The notes: generated from the sequence alone by a model not told the origin. Shown: positions 18,359-28,877, counted from the first letter of the stretch. The stretch is DNA of 64,000 bases from Sulfitobacter noctilucae (GCF_000622365.1 NZ_JASC01000014.1:1240001-1304000), one strand, 5' to 3'. Translations and numbers: made by a program.

Positions 18359-19300
18359 ATGCAGCCCAAAAAGATCATCATCGACACGGACCCCGGACAG
18401 GACGACGCGGTGGCGATCCTGCTGGCGTTGGCCAGCCCTGCAGAGATTGATCTGCTGGGAATAACCTGCGTCGCGGGCAACGTCCCGCTGGATCTGACAA
18501 CGCGAAATGCCCGCATTGTCTGCGAGTTAGCGGGCGAAACTGATGTAAAGATCTATGCCGGCTGCGACCGCCCTTTGGGTCGTGATCTGGTTACTGCAGA
18601 GCATGTGCACGGCAAAACCGGCCTCGATGGCCCCGACCTGCCCGAACCTACGATGTCCCTGCAGGATGGCCATGCCGTTGATTTCATTATCGAACAGCTG
18701 CGCGAATATGCTCCCGGCACGGTCACCCTTTGCCCGCTCGGACCGCTTACAAACATCGCGACGGCGTTCGAGAAAGCCCCCGATATTGTGCCGCGTGTTG
18801 CAAAGATCGTGCTGATGGGAGGCGGCTATTTCGAAGGTGGCAACATCACGCCCGCTGCCGAATTCAACATTTATGTCGACCCACAAGCTGCTGATATTGT
18901 ATTCAGATCAGGCGCTCCTATTGTGGTCATGCCGCTGGATGTTACGCACAAGGCGCTGGTGACCAAATCCCGCAACGACGCCTTTCGGGATCTTGGTACG
19001 CCCGTTGGAATCGCCGTTGCACAGATGACCGATTTCTTCGAACGCTTTGACAAAGAAAAATATGGCTCCGAAGGTGCGCCGCTGCATGATCCTTGCGTCA
19101 CTGCCTATCTGATAAATCCCGATCTGTTCACGGGCCGCCACATCAACGTGGAGATTGAAACCCAATCTGAACTGACCATGGGAATGACCGTTGCCGACTG
19201 GTGGCGCGTATCAGGGCGCGAACCCAACGCGACTTTCATGGGTGACATCGACGCGGACGGATTCTTTGACTTGCTTACCGAACGGTTGGTTCGGTTATGA
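18359..19300 (+). CDS. Inosine-uridine-preferring nucleoside hydrolase
   Basis: This 313-residue enzyme cleaves the N-glycosidic bond of ribonucleosides to base and ribose. The calcium-binding signature DTDPGQDDAVA is at residues 9-19. Further family motifs are ITCVAGN, VLMGGGYFEGGN, AEFNIYVDP and the catalytic histidine region LHDPCVTAYL. The RBS is AGAGGA. Its stop overlaps the following GNAT start (ATGA), so nucleoside hydrolase, GNAT and selO read as one unit. The preferred nucleoside is not predictable. Confidence 0.92.
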   Translation: MQPKKIIIDTDPGQDDAVAILLALASPAEIDLLGITCVAGNVPLDLTTRNARIVCELAGETDVKIYAGCDRPLGRDLVTAEHVHGKTGLDGPDLPEPTMSLQDGHAVDFIIEQLREYAPGTVTLCPLGPLTNIATAFEKAPDIVPRVAKIVLMGGGYFEGGNITPAAEFNIYVDPQAADIVFRSGAPIVVMPLDVTHKALVTKSRNDAFRDLGTPVGIAVAQMTDFFERFDKEKYGSEGAPLHDPCVTAYLINPDLFTGRHINVEIETQSELTMGMTVADWWRVSGREPNATFMGDIDADGFFDLLTERLVRL

Positions 19301-19746
19301 GCGCTGCTCTAACCCTCGGCAAACCCGAGCATCTGGACCGCGTCTGTAGCCTTTGCGAGGCTTTTCATGCAGAAGCCGGCATCACCTCGACCGATGAGGC
19401 CCGCTACGCCGGGATCGCGCCCCTGCTCGAAGGCTCGCCCTACGGGGCCATCTACCTGATCGGACCGCCCCGGGCACCCATCGGATATATGGCGATCTGC
19501 TTTGGCTGGTCCGTCGAATTTGGTGGTCTTGATGCCATCATTGATGAACTCTACGTCCGTCCGGGTGTACGCGGACGTGGCATTGCAACTGAAGCGTTGA
19601 TCGCCTTGCCGCGCGCTTTAGCCGAGGGTGGATTACGGGCTGTCCACCTTGAAGTAGACCGCGAGAATACCGCTGCTCGCAAGCTCTATTCCCGCGCCGG
19701 ATTTGCCGCGCGCGAAAACAATATCTTTATGTCACGCAGGCTTTGA
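19297..19746 (+). CDS. GNAT family N-acetyltransferase
   Basis: This 149-residue single-domain acetyltransferase has acetyl-CoA binding motif A as DELYVRPGVRGRGIATEAL. A late motif B region reads ENTAARKLYSRAGF. The substrate is unknown. It overlaps the nucleoside hydrolase stop by four bases and ends at or just before the selO start, so it is probably co-expressed with both. Confidence 0.85.
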   Translation: MSAALTLGKPEHLDRVCSLCEAFHAEAGITSTDEARYAGIAPLLEGSPYGAIYLIGPPRAPIGYMAICFGWSVEFGGLDAIIDELYVRPGVRGRGIATEALIALPRALAEGGLRAVHLEVDRENTAARKLYSRAGFAARENNIFMSRRL

Positions 19747-19751
19747 CCCAG

Positions 19752-21161
19752 ATGCATATCCCCTTCGATAACACATACGCCGCTTTGCCCGACAGCTTCT
19801 ACACCCGGCTGGAGCCCACCTCCGTTAAAGACCCCAAGCTCTTGGCATACAACGAGGATCTGGCAGAGTTGTTAGGGATTGAAGCAGGTGATTTGACTGA
19901 AGCCGTGCAAGTATTTGGGGGTAACAAAATACCCCAATCTGCCGAGCCCATCGCCCAACTCTATGCCGGCCACCAGTTCGGGAACTATAACCCGCAATTG
20001 GGCGATGGCCGTGCACTTCTGCTTGGTGAGGTCGTTGGCCGCGATGGTATCCGACGTGATATCCAGCTGAAAGGTTCCGGCCCGACGCCCTATTCCCGTA
20101 TGGGCGATGGCCGTGCGTGGCTGGGTCCGGTGCTGCGCGAATATGTGGTGTCCGAGGCCATGCATGCGCTTGGCATCCCGACCACCCGGGCGCTGGCTGC
20201 CGTTTCAACGGGCGAGCCGATCTGGCGCGAACAAGGTGCATTACCGGGCGCGATCCTGACCCGCGTCGCACAAAGCCATTTGCGCGTGGGTACTTTTCAA
20301 GTCTTTGCCCACCGCGGCGAAACCGAGAACCTCAAAACACTCACCAAATACGCCATTGAACGCCATTATCCGGATGCTGAAGGCCCGATGGACCTGCTGC
20401 GCAAAGTCTGCGCCGCGCAAGCCGATCTGGTGACGCGCTGGATGGCCGTCGGGTTCATCCATGGCGTGATGAACACAGACAATTGTGCGATCTCTGGCGA
20501 GACCATCGACTATGGACCCTGCGCATTTATGGATGCCTTCAACCAGAATCAGGTGTTCAGTTCGATAGATCAACAGGGCCGCTATGCTTTCGGGGCGCAG
20601 CCGGGAATCGCCGTTTGGAATATGGCACAGCTTGCCACCAGCCTCATTCAGCAGCTGGAAGATCGTGACGCAGCGGCCGAGGAAGCGACCGAAATCGTAC
20701 ACGCCATGCCGCAAATGCTGGAAGACGGTTGGCTAAAGCGCTTCGCGGCCAAGATTGGCATTGCTGATCCATCTAAGGACGACACTGCGTTGATCGAAGA
20801 GCTGCTCGCGCTTATGCAAACGGATGGGGCTGACTTTGCAAATACGTTTCGAGCACTTTGCAAAGGATCAGCGCGAGATCAGTTTGCAAATCGGGAAGCC
20901 TATGATGCTTGGGATGAAAGCTGGAAAAACCGTGTGAGCCAAGAAGCGAATCCCGAAGCCGTTATGCAAACTGCAAACCCTGCCGTTATTCCGCGCAACC
21001 ACCGGATTGAACAGATGATCGAAGCCGCAGTCTCGGGTGACATGGCACTTTTTGAGCGGTTGAACACGGCGCTGGCCAATCCTTTTGAAGACACGGGCTC
21101 TGACTTGACCCGACCGCCCACCCATCAGGAAATTGTGCCAGCAACCTTCTGCGGCACCTAG
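19752..21161 (+). CDS. selO: Protein adenylyltransferase SelO
   Basis: This 469-residue pseudokinase of the SelO/YdiU (UPF0061) family transfers AMP to Ser, Thr or Tyr of target proteins, with ATP bound in a flipped orientation. The conserved blocks are GDGRALLLGEVV, QLKGSGPTPYSRMGDG, HGVMNTDN and DYGPCAFMD, which hold the nucleotide and metal ligands. The protein ends TFCGT, with the antepenultimate cysteine occupying the position of selenocysteine in animal SelO. ATG 19752 is preferred. A TTG at 19743 overlapping the GNAT stop would add three residues. Confidence 0.92.
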   Translation: MHIPFDNTYAALPDSFYTRLEPTSVKDPKLLAYNEDLAELLGIEAGDLTEAVQVFGGNKIPQSAEPIAQLYAGHQFGNYNPQLGDGRALLLGEVVGRDGIRRDIQLKGSGPTPYSRMGDGRAWLGPVLREYVVSEAMHALGIPTTRALAAVSTGEPIWREQGALPGAILTRVAQSHLRVGTFQVFAHRGETENLKTLTKYAIERHYPDAEGPMDLLRKVCAAQADLVTRWMAVGFIHGVMNTDNCAISGETIDYGPCAFMDAFNQNQVFSSIDQQGRYAFGAQPGIAVWNMAQLATSLIQQLEDRDAAAEEATEIVHAMPQMLEDGWLKRFAAKIGIADPSKDDTALIEELLALMQTDGADFANTFRALCKGSARDQFANREAYDAWDESWKNRVSQEANPEAVMQTANPAVIPRNHRIEQMIEAAVSGDMALFERLNTALANPFEDTGSDLTRPPTHQEIVPATFCGT

Positions 21162-21164
21162 GCT

Positions 21165-22043
21165 TCAGGCGATCACGCGCACGGGCGGTTTGCGGTTGAT
21201 CAGGTAGATCCCGCTTGCCACCAGAACCAGCGCGCCCCAGACCGAGGGGGCGACGTCTTCGGACAGCAGCACCCAGCCAAAGATGACCGAGAACACCGGG
21301 GACAGAAAGCTGAACGAAGCCACCGAAGAAGACGGGTAGATCGACATCAGCCAGAACCAGACAAGAAAGCCAAGGCTGGCGATGGCAACAATCTGGAACA
21401 GCAGCGCCGCGATATGGATCGGCTCGACCTCGCGGAAAAGCGGCCCCATGAAAGGGGCCAGCACCAATAATATGGGCGCGGATACCAGCACCTGAAACAT
21501 CAATTGCTGCGCCGGGGGGACATCGGACAATGGTGTGAGCCGGACGCAAACCACAATCCCCGCCCAGCACAGGGCCGATGTCAGCGCGAGCAAGTCTCCC
21601 GTCCAGCTGGCCTGTCCGCTGCTTCGATCTGCCAGTGCAATGGCCACACCTGTCACCGCAAGCACCAACCCGACAACCTTGCGCCGGGTCAAGCGCTCTC
21701 CCGGGAAAAACTGATGGGCGATGAGTGACAGCCAAACAGGCATCGTGTAGAAAATGACCGAGGCGCGGCTGACTGTCGTAATGTCGAGCGCGATAAATAG
21801 GCACATGAATTCAAGGCTGAAGAACAGGCCCGCCAGTATTCCACCGACCCATGCATTGCGCGGCACCTGAAAGCTGACCCCGCGCAGGCGCATCCAGATC
21901 AACAGCACAATGACCGCCCCGGCAGAGCGCAACCCAGCTTGAAACACCGGGGCGAACCCGCCCGAGGCAACCTTGATCACCACCTGATTGAACGCCAGAT
22001 GCAACGCAAAGGCGATCAGCGCCAGAGCGCCGAAGAGGTCCAT
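21165..22043 (-). CDS. EamA/DMT family transporter
   Basis: This protein of about 292 residues has roughly ten hydrophobic segments in two homologous EamA halves, the layout of drug/metabolite transporters. The second half contains SFLSPVFSVIFGWVLLSEDV, a typical family stretch. The substrate cannot be predicted. ATG 22043 is chosen because AAGGA lies about 8 bases upstream. A GTG at 22061 would add six charged residues. It converges on selO with 3 bases between the stops. Confidence 0.85.
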   Translation of the reverse strand: MDLFGALALIAFALHLAFNQVVIKVASGGFAPVFQAGLRSAGAVIVLLIWMRLRGVSFQVPRNAWVGGILAGLFFSLEFMCLFIALDITTVSRASVIFYTMPVWLSLIAHQFFPGERLTRRKVVGLVLAVTGVAIALADRSSGQASWTGDLLALTSALCWAGIVVCVRLTPLSDVPPAQQLMFQVLVSAPILLVLAPFMGPLFREVEPIHIAALLFQIVAIASLGFLVWFWLMSIYPSSSVASFSFLSPVFSVIFGWVLLSEDVAPSVWGALVLVASGIYLINRKPPVRVIA

Positions 22044-22196
22044 ATGATCCTTGCGTTCCACGCCTCACAAACGCGCAGGCATCCGGTCCTGTCAATGCGA
22101 ATTTAACCGCTCATGGTTCGGCGCGCTGGAAATTCCCCTCGTTCTTGCGGGGAAACCTGTCACATTGAATCTAACGATTCACCGAAAGGATACGAC

Positions 22197-23021
22197 ATGA
22201 GTTTGATGAAAACATTGGCCAAAGTGGCCGTGGGTGTGGCCGTGGCCAAAGGGGCCAGCGCCATGATGCGCAAATCCGACAACACCTCCAGCGCTGGTGC
22301 GGGCGGTGGTTTGGGTGGCTTGCTGGGCGGTCTGACTGGCGGCGGCAGCGGAGCGTCCAAAGGCGGCGGTCTTGAAGGCATGCTGGGCGGTTTGCTTGGT
22401 GGGTCAGGTGGCAGTTCGGCTGGCGGCGGCATGTCCGGTGGTCTGGGTGGTCTGCTGAACCAACTGGGTGGTAGCAGCGGCGCATCGAGCGGTGGATTGG
22501 GTGGCCTTTTGGGCGGTCTGGCAGGAGCTGCGGGAGCCGGTGGTCTTTTGGGCGGAGCGTCAGCGGCAGTGAACAAGCGCCCGGCGACCAATGACCACGA
22601 CTTTGGCGCAGTGCTGAACTCGCAATTCGATTCTACGCCTGAGCCGGCGATCGAACCTTCGCAGGAGCAAGAAGCCGCTGCGGGTCTGATGCTGGCCGCG
22701 ATGATTCAGGCTGCCAAATCGGACGGCACTTTTGATGAGGCCGAAAAAGAAAAGCTGCTGCAGCATCTTGGCGACGTCGATGCGGAAGAAGCCGCATTTG
22801 TTCAGGCGCAATTGCAGGCTCCTGTCGATGTGGACGCACTGGTGAAGGAAACGCCAGAAGGCATGGGCGGGCAGGTTTATGCCATGTCGCTCTTGGGCAT
22901 TGATCTGGATACACAGCAGGAGGCGCAGTATCTGCACAAGCTTGCACAGGGCTTTGGCATGAAACCAGCCGAGGTCAACGACATTCACGCGCAGATGGGT
23001 GTGCCCTCGCTTTACACCTGA
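22197..23021 (+). CDS. DUF533-like protein: glycine-rich segment plus TerB-like domain
   Basis: This 274-residue protein has three parts. A short basic/hydrophobic N-terminus (MSLMKTLAKVAVGVAVAKGAS) comes first. A low-complexity segment follows at about residues 40-120, built from repeats of the type GGLGGLLGG with Ser/Ala. The C-terminal helical acidic domain (about 145-270) includes AAGLMLAAMIQAAKSDG and DEAEKEKLLQHLGDVD, resembling TerB/DUF533 proteins. AAGGA precedes ATG 22197 by 8 bases. A Rho-independent terminator follows. Its role is unknown; the glycine-rich part may associate with membranes. Confidence 0.75.
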   Translation: MSLMKTLAKVAVGVAVAKGASAMMRKSDNTSSAGAGGGLGGLLGGLTGGGSGASKGGGLEGMLGGLLGGSGGSSAGGGMSGGLGGLLNQLGGSSGASSGGLGGLLGGLAGAAGAGGLLGGASAAVNKRPATNDHDFGAVLNSQFDSTPEPAIEPSQEQEAAAGLMLAAMIQAAKSDGTFDEAEKEKLLQHLGDVDAEEAAFVQAQLQAPVDVDALVKETPEGMGGQVYAMSLLGIDLDTQQEAQYLHKLAQGFGMKPAEVNDIHAQMGVPSLYT

Positions 23022-23047
23022 GCGCTGAAACAGCCCTGAAATGCAAC

Positions 23048-23080
23048 ACGCCCCGAATGAACTTCGGGGCGTTTCTTATT
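23048..23080 (+). terminator. Rho-independent terminator
   Basis: ACGCCCCGAA and TTCGGGGCGT form a perfect 10-bp stem with a 5-base loop, followed by TTCTTATT. It lies 26 bases after the DUF533-like stop. On the minus strand there is no T-run, so it serves mainly the plus strand. Confidence 0.8.
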
Positions 23081-23099
23081 CATATGGTTAGCTAATAAC

Positions 23100-24410
23100 T
23101 CAGGCCGCTTGTTGACCGCCGGGCTTGCCGCCCCCGCCGCCGCGACGCCGTCTGCGTCCAGCGCCGGGCTTGCCAGCACCCTGCCCGCCGCCGCCTTGCG
23201 GACGGCCACCGCCGCCACCGGGCTTGCCACCCCGACCCCGGCCACGCTGTTGCTTGGGCTTTTCTTCAATCTCCGCGCCTTCCCAGGGACGGCCCGAGGC
23301 CACGGGGATACGGATCTTCATCACCTTCTGAATGGCGATCAACTCGCCCATCTCGTCAGGTGCGCAGAACGCTACTGCAGCGCCGTCTTTTCCCGCACGC
23401 GCAGTACGGCCGATCCGGTGCACATAATTGTCCGGCACGTTGGGCAGATCAAAGTTATAAACGTGCTTTACGTCCGGGATATCCAGACCCCGTGCAGCCA
23501 CATCCGTGGCCACCAGCACGGTGATCTCACCCGATTTGAAGCCCGCAATGGCGCGGTCGCGCTGGCCCTGCGACTTGTTGCCGTGGATCGACGCGGCATC
23601 AAAACCCGCTTTCACGAGTGTTTTCATCAGCTTTTCAGAACCATGCTTGGTGCGGCCAAAGACCAGCGCCCGCTCGCCCTTATGCTTGGCCAACAGCTCC
23701 TGCAACAGCGATGTCTTCTCCGCTTTCGCGATGAAGTGCACCTCTTGGGTCACCTTGTCTGCCGCCTTGCCCGGAGGCGAAACTTCGATGCGGATCGGGC
23801 TGTTGAGGTAGCTATTCGCAATCTCGTTCATCAGCTTGGGCATGGTGGCCGAGAACAGCATCGTCTGGCGGTTTTTCGGGATCATGGCCGAGATTTTGCG
23901 CAGGTCATGGATGAAGCCCATGTCGAGCATCTGGTCCGCCTCGTCGAGCACCAGAAAGGTTGTCGCATCTAGGCGCACAGCCTTGCGGTCAAGCAGATCC
24001 AGCAAACGACCCGGTGTCGCCACCAACATATCGACGCCCTTCGACAAACGGTTGATCTGCGGATTGATCGACTGACCACCAACCACCATTTGTGCTTTAA
24101 GTGCAGTGCCTTCGCAGAAACCCTTGAGGTTCTGCATGATCTGTTGCGCCAATTCGCGCGTCGGTGCCAACACCAGCGCACGTACATGTTTCGGCGCGGG
24201 GCGCTGGGGGTCTTCCAGCATCTGCGCCACCAGTGGCACACCAAAGGCCGCTGTCTTGCCCGTGCCGGTCTGGGCCAGACCCATCACATCACGCCCATTC
24301 AGCGCATGGGGAATCGCCTGTTTCTGGATCGGTGTCGGGTCTTTCAGACCCATTTCATGCAGCCGTGCCACCAGTTTGGCCGGCAGGCCCATCATGTCAA
24401 AATCGCTCAT
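23100..24410 (-). CDS. rhlE: DEAD-box RNA helicase, RhlE-type
   Basis: This 436-residue ATP-dependent RNA helicase is probably involved in ribosome assembly or cold-stress RNA remodelling. The motifs appear in order: Q motif (PTPIQKQAIP), motif I (AQTGTGKT), Ia (PTRELAQQI), II (DEAD), III (SAT), V (ATDVAARGLDI) and VI (HRIGRTARAG). The C-terminal roughly 60 residues are an Arg/Gly-rich RGG-like tail suited to RNA binding. ATG 24410 has GGAAAGAAG upstream and gives the family N-terminus. The open frame continues upstream without coding features. Confidence 0.93.
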   Translation of the reverse strand: MSDFDMMGLPAKLVARLHEMGLKDPTPIQKQAIPHALNGRDVMGLAQTGTGKTAAFGVPLVAQMLEDPQRPAPKHVRALVLAPTRELAQQIMQNLKGFCEGTALKAQMVVGGQSINPQINRLSKGVDMLVATPGRLLDLLDRKAVRLDATTFLVLDEADQMLDMGFIHDLRKISAMIPKNRQTMLFSATMPKLMNEIANSYLNSPIRIEVSPPGKAADKVTQEVHFIAKAEKTSLLQELLAKHKGERALVFGRTKHGSEKLMKTLVKAGFDAASIHGNKSQGQRDRAIAGFKSGEITVLVATDVAARGLDIPDVKHVYNFDLPNVPDNYVHRIGRTARAGKDGAAVAFCAPDEMGELIAIQKVMKIRIPVASGRPWEGAEIEEKPKQQRGRGRGGKPGGGGGRPQGGGGQGAGKPGAGRRRRRGGGGGKPGGQQAA

Positions 24411-24742
24411 ATATCTTCTTTCCGCATGCGGAAGCTCCACATGCCATCGCATCGGCACGCGGCGCGCACCGTCAGGGTCACGCGAAATCGGATCGCAGGC
24501 AGGGGCCAAATGCCCAATGCCTGTCCGTCGCGCTGCGCCCCACGCGTGATTTTGGGAACATCGGCGGGCCTTGTCAGCCTGACCACTCTTGCGGGGTCTG
24601 GCACTGCTCACGCGGCAGAAGGCATCGCTTGACCTCCAGATGGGGCACCGGGGTGCAGAAGTCAACCGCCTGTGGGAAAACCTGTGGCACCTTTGGGCAA
24701 ATCTCGCTACATCCGCCCCACGACAAGATCCGGGGGTGCCGC
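24411..24742. other. 332-base divergent region between rhlE and the Fur-family gene
   Basis: This gap must hold the rhlE 5' leader and promoter and the promoter of the regulator at 24743. I see no strong sigma-70 pair. The one coding candidate is a 40-codon frame at 24510-24632, listed separately. A TTGACC at about 24626 could be a -35 element for the Fur-family gene but lacks a good -10. Confidence 0.5.
24510..24632 (+). CDS. Candidate 40-residue secreted small protein
   Basis: ATG 24510 follows AGGGG with 4 bases between, and opens a 40-codon frame ending in TGA at 24632. The product has a basic start (residues up to R12), a hydrophobic core VILGTSAGLVSLTTLAG and the cleavage-like end TAHAAEGIA. 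That is nearly a bare signal peptide, with about five residues left after AHA. It may be a genuine small peptide, a leader peptide for the downstream regulator, or the remnant of a longer gene. No family is recognised. Confidence 0.3.
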   Translation: MPNACPSRCAPRVILGTSAGLVSLTTLAGSGTAHAAEGIA

Positions 24743-25156
24743 GTGAACAGATCTATCATCAAACGCTGCGAGGACATGGGTCTGCGTATGACCGGTCAGC
24801 GCCGTATCATCGCGCAGGTGATCGAAGGCAGCGAAGACCACCCCGATGTCGAAGAGCTGTATGCCCGCGCGTCAGGGCGCGATAGCGGCATTTCTATTGC
24901 GACGGTTTACCGGACAGTGAAGCTGTTTGAAGAAGCCGGAATCCTCGACAAGCTGGAATTCGGCGATGGCCGCGCCCGTTATGAAGACGCAGAGCGCGAC
25001 CACCACGATCACCTGATCGATATGAATTCGGGCGAAGTGATCGAATTTGTCGATCCCGAGATTGAAGCTTTGCAGGAGCGGATCGCGGCCAAGCTTGGAT
25101 ACGAGTTGCGCGGGCACCGGATGGAACTTTACGGAGTGCCGGTGAAGAAGAGCTGA
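24743..25156 (+). CDS. fur: Fur-family transcriptional regulator (Fur/Mur type)
   Basis: This 137-residue metal-responsive repressor has a winged-helix DNA-binding half with LRMTGQRRIIAQVIE and ISIATVYRTVKLFEEAGIL. The C-terminal dimerisation/metal half has RDHHDHLIDMNSGEVIEF. The HHDH metal site and FVDPEIEALQERIA fit the Fur/Mur group rather than Irr or Zur. In Rhodobacterales this regulator often responds to manganese. The CxxC zinc sites of enteric Fur are absent. The start is taken as GTG 24743; ATG alternatives would cut the N-terminal helix. Confidence 0.88.
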   Translation: MNRSIIKRCEDMGLRMTGQRRIIAQVIEGSEDHPDVEELYARASGRDSGISIATVYRTVKLFEEAGILDKLEFGDGRARYEDAERDHHDHLIDMNSGEVIEFVDPEIEALQERIAAKLGYELRGHRMELYGVPVKKS

Positions 25157-25225
25157 TAGCGGCTCTCTTGTCATTGCCGCGCAAACCCTCCATCCCTGCG
25201 GTGAACAGGCCGGTAAGGAAATCAG

Positions 25226-26095
25226 ATGGACAATATGCGCGGGGCCGGCTTGATGGTGCTGGCCATGCTGGGCTTTGCCCTTGAGGACATGTTCATCAAG
25301 CTGTTGGCCGACACGATTGGTGTGGGCCAGATCCTTTTGATGCTGGGGATTGGCGGCGCTTGTGTCTTTGCTGTCGTGGTTCTGGCGCAGGGCCGCGCTT
25401 TATTTTCGCGCGACATGCTGACTTTGCCCATACTCTTGCGTGCTCTGGGCGAAATGATTGGCACGTTGTTCTTCATTTCAGCCATCGTGCTGACCCCTCT
25501 GTCCAGTGCCTCGGCCATCCTGCAGGCAACGCCGCTGGTCGTCACGCTGGGCGCGGCACTGTTTCTGGCTGAACCCGTTGGTTGGCGGCGGTGGAGCGCG
25601 ATTATCGTCGGTCTGATGGGCGTGATCCTGATCATCCGCCCTGGCATGGAAAGCTTTGAATTGCTGTCGCTTCTGGCCTTGGGCGCTGTCTTTTGCCTCG
25701 CCCTGCGCGATCTGGCCACACGGCGGGTGCCCGAGACGATCTCTTCTATGCAACTGAGCTTTCTTGGATTTGTGGTGATCATCCCATCAGGGCTGTTCAT
25801 GATATGGTTCACGGGCACGCCGGTGCACAACATGCCAGCGGGCAACTGGCTGTATTTTGTCTCCGCCCTGTCGATCGGGCTGTTTGCCTATTATGCGATC
25901 GTGGCGGCGATGCGCGTGGGTGATGTCAGCTTTGTCACGCCCTTTCGCTATGCGCGCCTGCTTTTCGCGCTGGTGATCGGCGTGAGCGTCTTTGGCGAAA
26001 CGCCGGACGCGATGACATTATTGGGCGCGGCAATCATCGTGGCATCAGGCATCTACACGGTCTGGCGTGAACGCAGGGTCAAGGTGATCCTCTAA
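25226..26095 (+). CDS. EamA/DMT family transporter
   Basis: This 289-residue integral membrane protein has about ten hydrophobic segments in two EamA repeats. They include LTPLSSASAILQATPLVVTLGAALFLAEPV, split here as the end of the first repeat, and VTPFRYARLLFALVIG in the second. It resembles S-adenosylmethionine/riboflavin-type EamA transporters of roseobacters, but the substrate is open. It lies 69 bases after the Fur-family gene on the same strand and may be read from its promoter. Confidence 0.85.
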   Translation: MDNMRGAGLMVLAMLGFALEDMFIKLLADTIGVGQILLMLGIGGACVFAVVVLAQGRALFSRDMLTLPILLRALGEMIGTLFFISAIVLTPLSSASAILQATPLVVTLGAALFLAEPVGWRRWSAIIVGLMGVILIIRPGMESFELLSLLALGAVFCLALRDLATRRVPETISSMQLSFLGFVVIIPSGLFMIWFTGTPVHNMPAGNWLYFVSALSIGLFAYYAIVAAMRVGDVSFVTPFRYARLLFALVIGVSVFGETPDAMTLLGAAIIVASGIYTVWRERRVKVIL

Positions 26096-26139
26096 CGGGA
26101 TCCCTCGAACGGCTTTTCAACTCCGCCTGCCCGCGCTAG

Positions 26140-27450
<1,311 letters not shown>

Positions 27451-27465
27451 GGCATCGCCCCTAGC

Positions 27466-27981
27466 ATGATCAAAGCGACCCTGCATCAGGTGACAGCCGC
27501 CGCCGATCTCGCGGCTGTCCGCACCCTATGCTGGGCCTATCGCGACTTTCTGCTGGGCAATTCAGCAATAGATCGGGAGATTACCGAGACCTTTTATCCG
27601 GTGGATACCTACACCGCGTTGATGGACGACCTGCCTCGCCTTCACGCACGGCCCACGGGGATTATCCTCCTCGCCCGAGGCGCAGAGGGCACCCCCTTGG
27701 GTTGCGGCATGACACATGCGCTTGATGCGCAAACCTCTGAGATCAAGCGCGTTTTCGTGTCCGATGCGGCACGTGGCAGAGGCGTGGCGGCCGATATTTG
27801 TACGGCCCTGATCGCGCAGGCCAAGACTGATGGGTATAAGCGGGTCGTGCTCGACACGTCCAAGTCCCTGCATGCGGCGCAACGGCTTTATACCCGTCTC
27901 GGTTTTACGGCCTGCGGTCCGTATCAGCCCATCCCCTCCGAAGTTCTGCCCGAGCTTTTGTTCTATGCGCGCGCGTTGTAA
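27466..27981 (+). CDS. GNAT family N-acetyltransferase
   Basis: This 171-residue acetyltransferase has motif A as IKRVFVSDAARGRGVAADICTALI and a C-terminal block DTSKSLHAAQRLYTRLGF. The N-terminal half contains CWAYRDFLLGN. It follows eno by 15 bases and precedes the desaturase by 5, so a shared transcript is likely. The substrate is unknown. Confidence 0.85.
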   Translation: MIKATLHQVTAAADLAAVRTLCWAYRDFLLGNSAIDREITETFYPVDTYTALMDDLPRLHARPTGIILLARGAEGTPLGCGMTHALDAQTSEIKRVFVSDAARGRGVAADICTALIAQAKTDGYKRVVLDTSKSLHAAQRLYTRLGFTACGPYQPIPSEVLPELLFYARAL

Positions 27982-27986
27982 CGGAC

Positions 27987-28877
27987 ATGGATCACACCGC
28001 GTTCATCGCCAAGCTTAGTCCCGACGAGAAAGAGGCGCTGCACGCGCGGTCAAACCTGAAAGGGTTGTGGCATCTGGCGGGGCACCTTGGCGCGATTGTC
28101 ATTATGGCGCTCTGGATCGTATTCGCACTGCCCTTTTGGGGGCTGATGCTGCTGCCCTACGGCATCGCCATGGTGTTCCTGTTCACGCTGAGCCATGAAT
28201 GCACCCATGCCACACCTTTTGCATATCGGCCGTTGAACGATTGGGTGGGGCATCTGGTATCGCTCCCGCTGCTATTGCCCTTCACCTGGTTTCGGTACTT
28301 CCACCTTGCGCACCACAAATGGACCAATGATCCGGACCGTGATCCCGAAATCGCGGGCGGTGGCCGGCCTGAAACCTGGCGCAGCTATCTGACCTATCTC
28401 AGCGGCTGGGGGTATTGGAGCGCGAATGCCCGTATCACATGGCGCAACGCCTTCAGCACCATTGATGCGCCCTACCTGCCACCTCGCAAACATGGTGCAA
28501 TGCGGCGCGAGGCGCGGGTACTGCTGGCGTGCTACGCCCTGCTGGGCCTATCCTTGCTGTTCAGCCCGCTTGTGCTTTGGCTGCTAATTGTCCCCGCGCT
28601 GATCGGACAGCCGCTTCTGCGGCTCTATCTTCTAGCCGAACACGGCCACTGCCCACCCGTCGCCAACATGTTGGAGAATACCCGCACCACCATGACCAAC
28701 CGTCTGGTGCGTTTTCTGGCGTGGAACATGCCCTTTCACGCGGAACACCACGCCATGCCGATGGTGCCGTTTCACGCTTTACCGAAGTTGCACGAAAGTA
28801 TGCAGCCGCATCTGAAGTCTGTGAGCAACGGGTACGCAGAGTTTTCCGGCGACTACGTCAAATCTCTATCACGGTGA
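27987..28877 (+). CDS. Membrane fatty acid desaturase/hydroxylase family protein
   Basis: This 296-residue integral membrane di-iron protein carries the three histidine boxes of the family: HECTH (about residue 71), HLAHH (about 107) and HAEHH (near 251). Hydrophobic segments lie before and between the boxes. Such enzymes insert double bonds or hydroxyls into acyl chains or related lipids. The exact lipid target is not readable, and carotenoid or ornithine-lipid hydroxylation are alternatives. Its 3' end overlaps the convergent anmK by 9 bases. Confidence 0.85.
   Translation: MDHTAFIAKLSPDEKEALHARSNLKGLWHLAGHLGAIVIMALWIVFALPFWGLMLLPYGIAMVFLFTLSHECTHATPFAYRPLNDWVGHLVSLPLLLPFTWFRYFHLAHHKWTNDPDRDPEIAGGGRPETWRSYLTYLSGWGYWSANARITWRNAFSTIDAPYLPPRKHGAMRREARVLLACYALLGLSLLFSPLVLWLLIVPALIGQPLLRLYLLAEHGHCPPVANMLENTRTTMTNRLVRFLAWNMPFHAEHHAMPMVPFHALPKLHESMQPHLKSVSNGYAEFSGDYVKSLSR

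Noticed and set aside
22160-22591. Proline-rich minus-strand frame
   Set aside because: It is simply the complement of the glycine-rich repeat of the DUF533-like gene.
24164-24742. Upstream extension of the Fur-family reading frame
   Set aside because: It runs antisense through rhlE and has no conserved sequence. The regulator fold begins at 24743.
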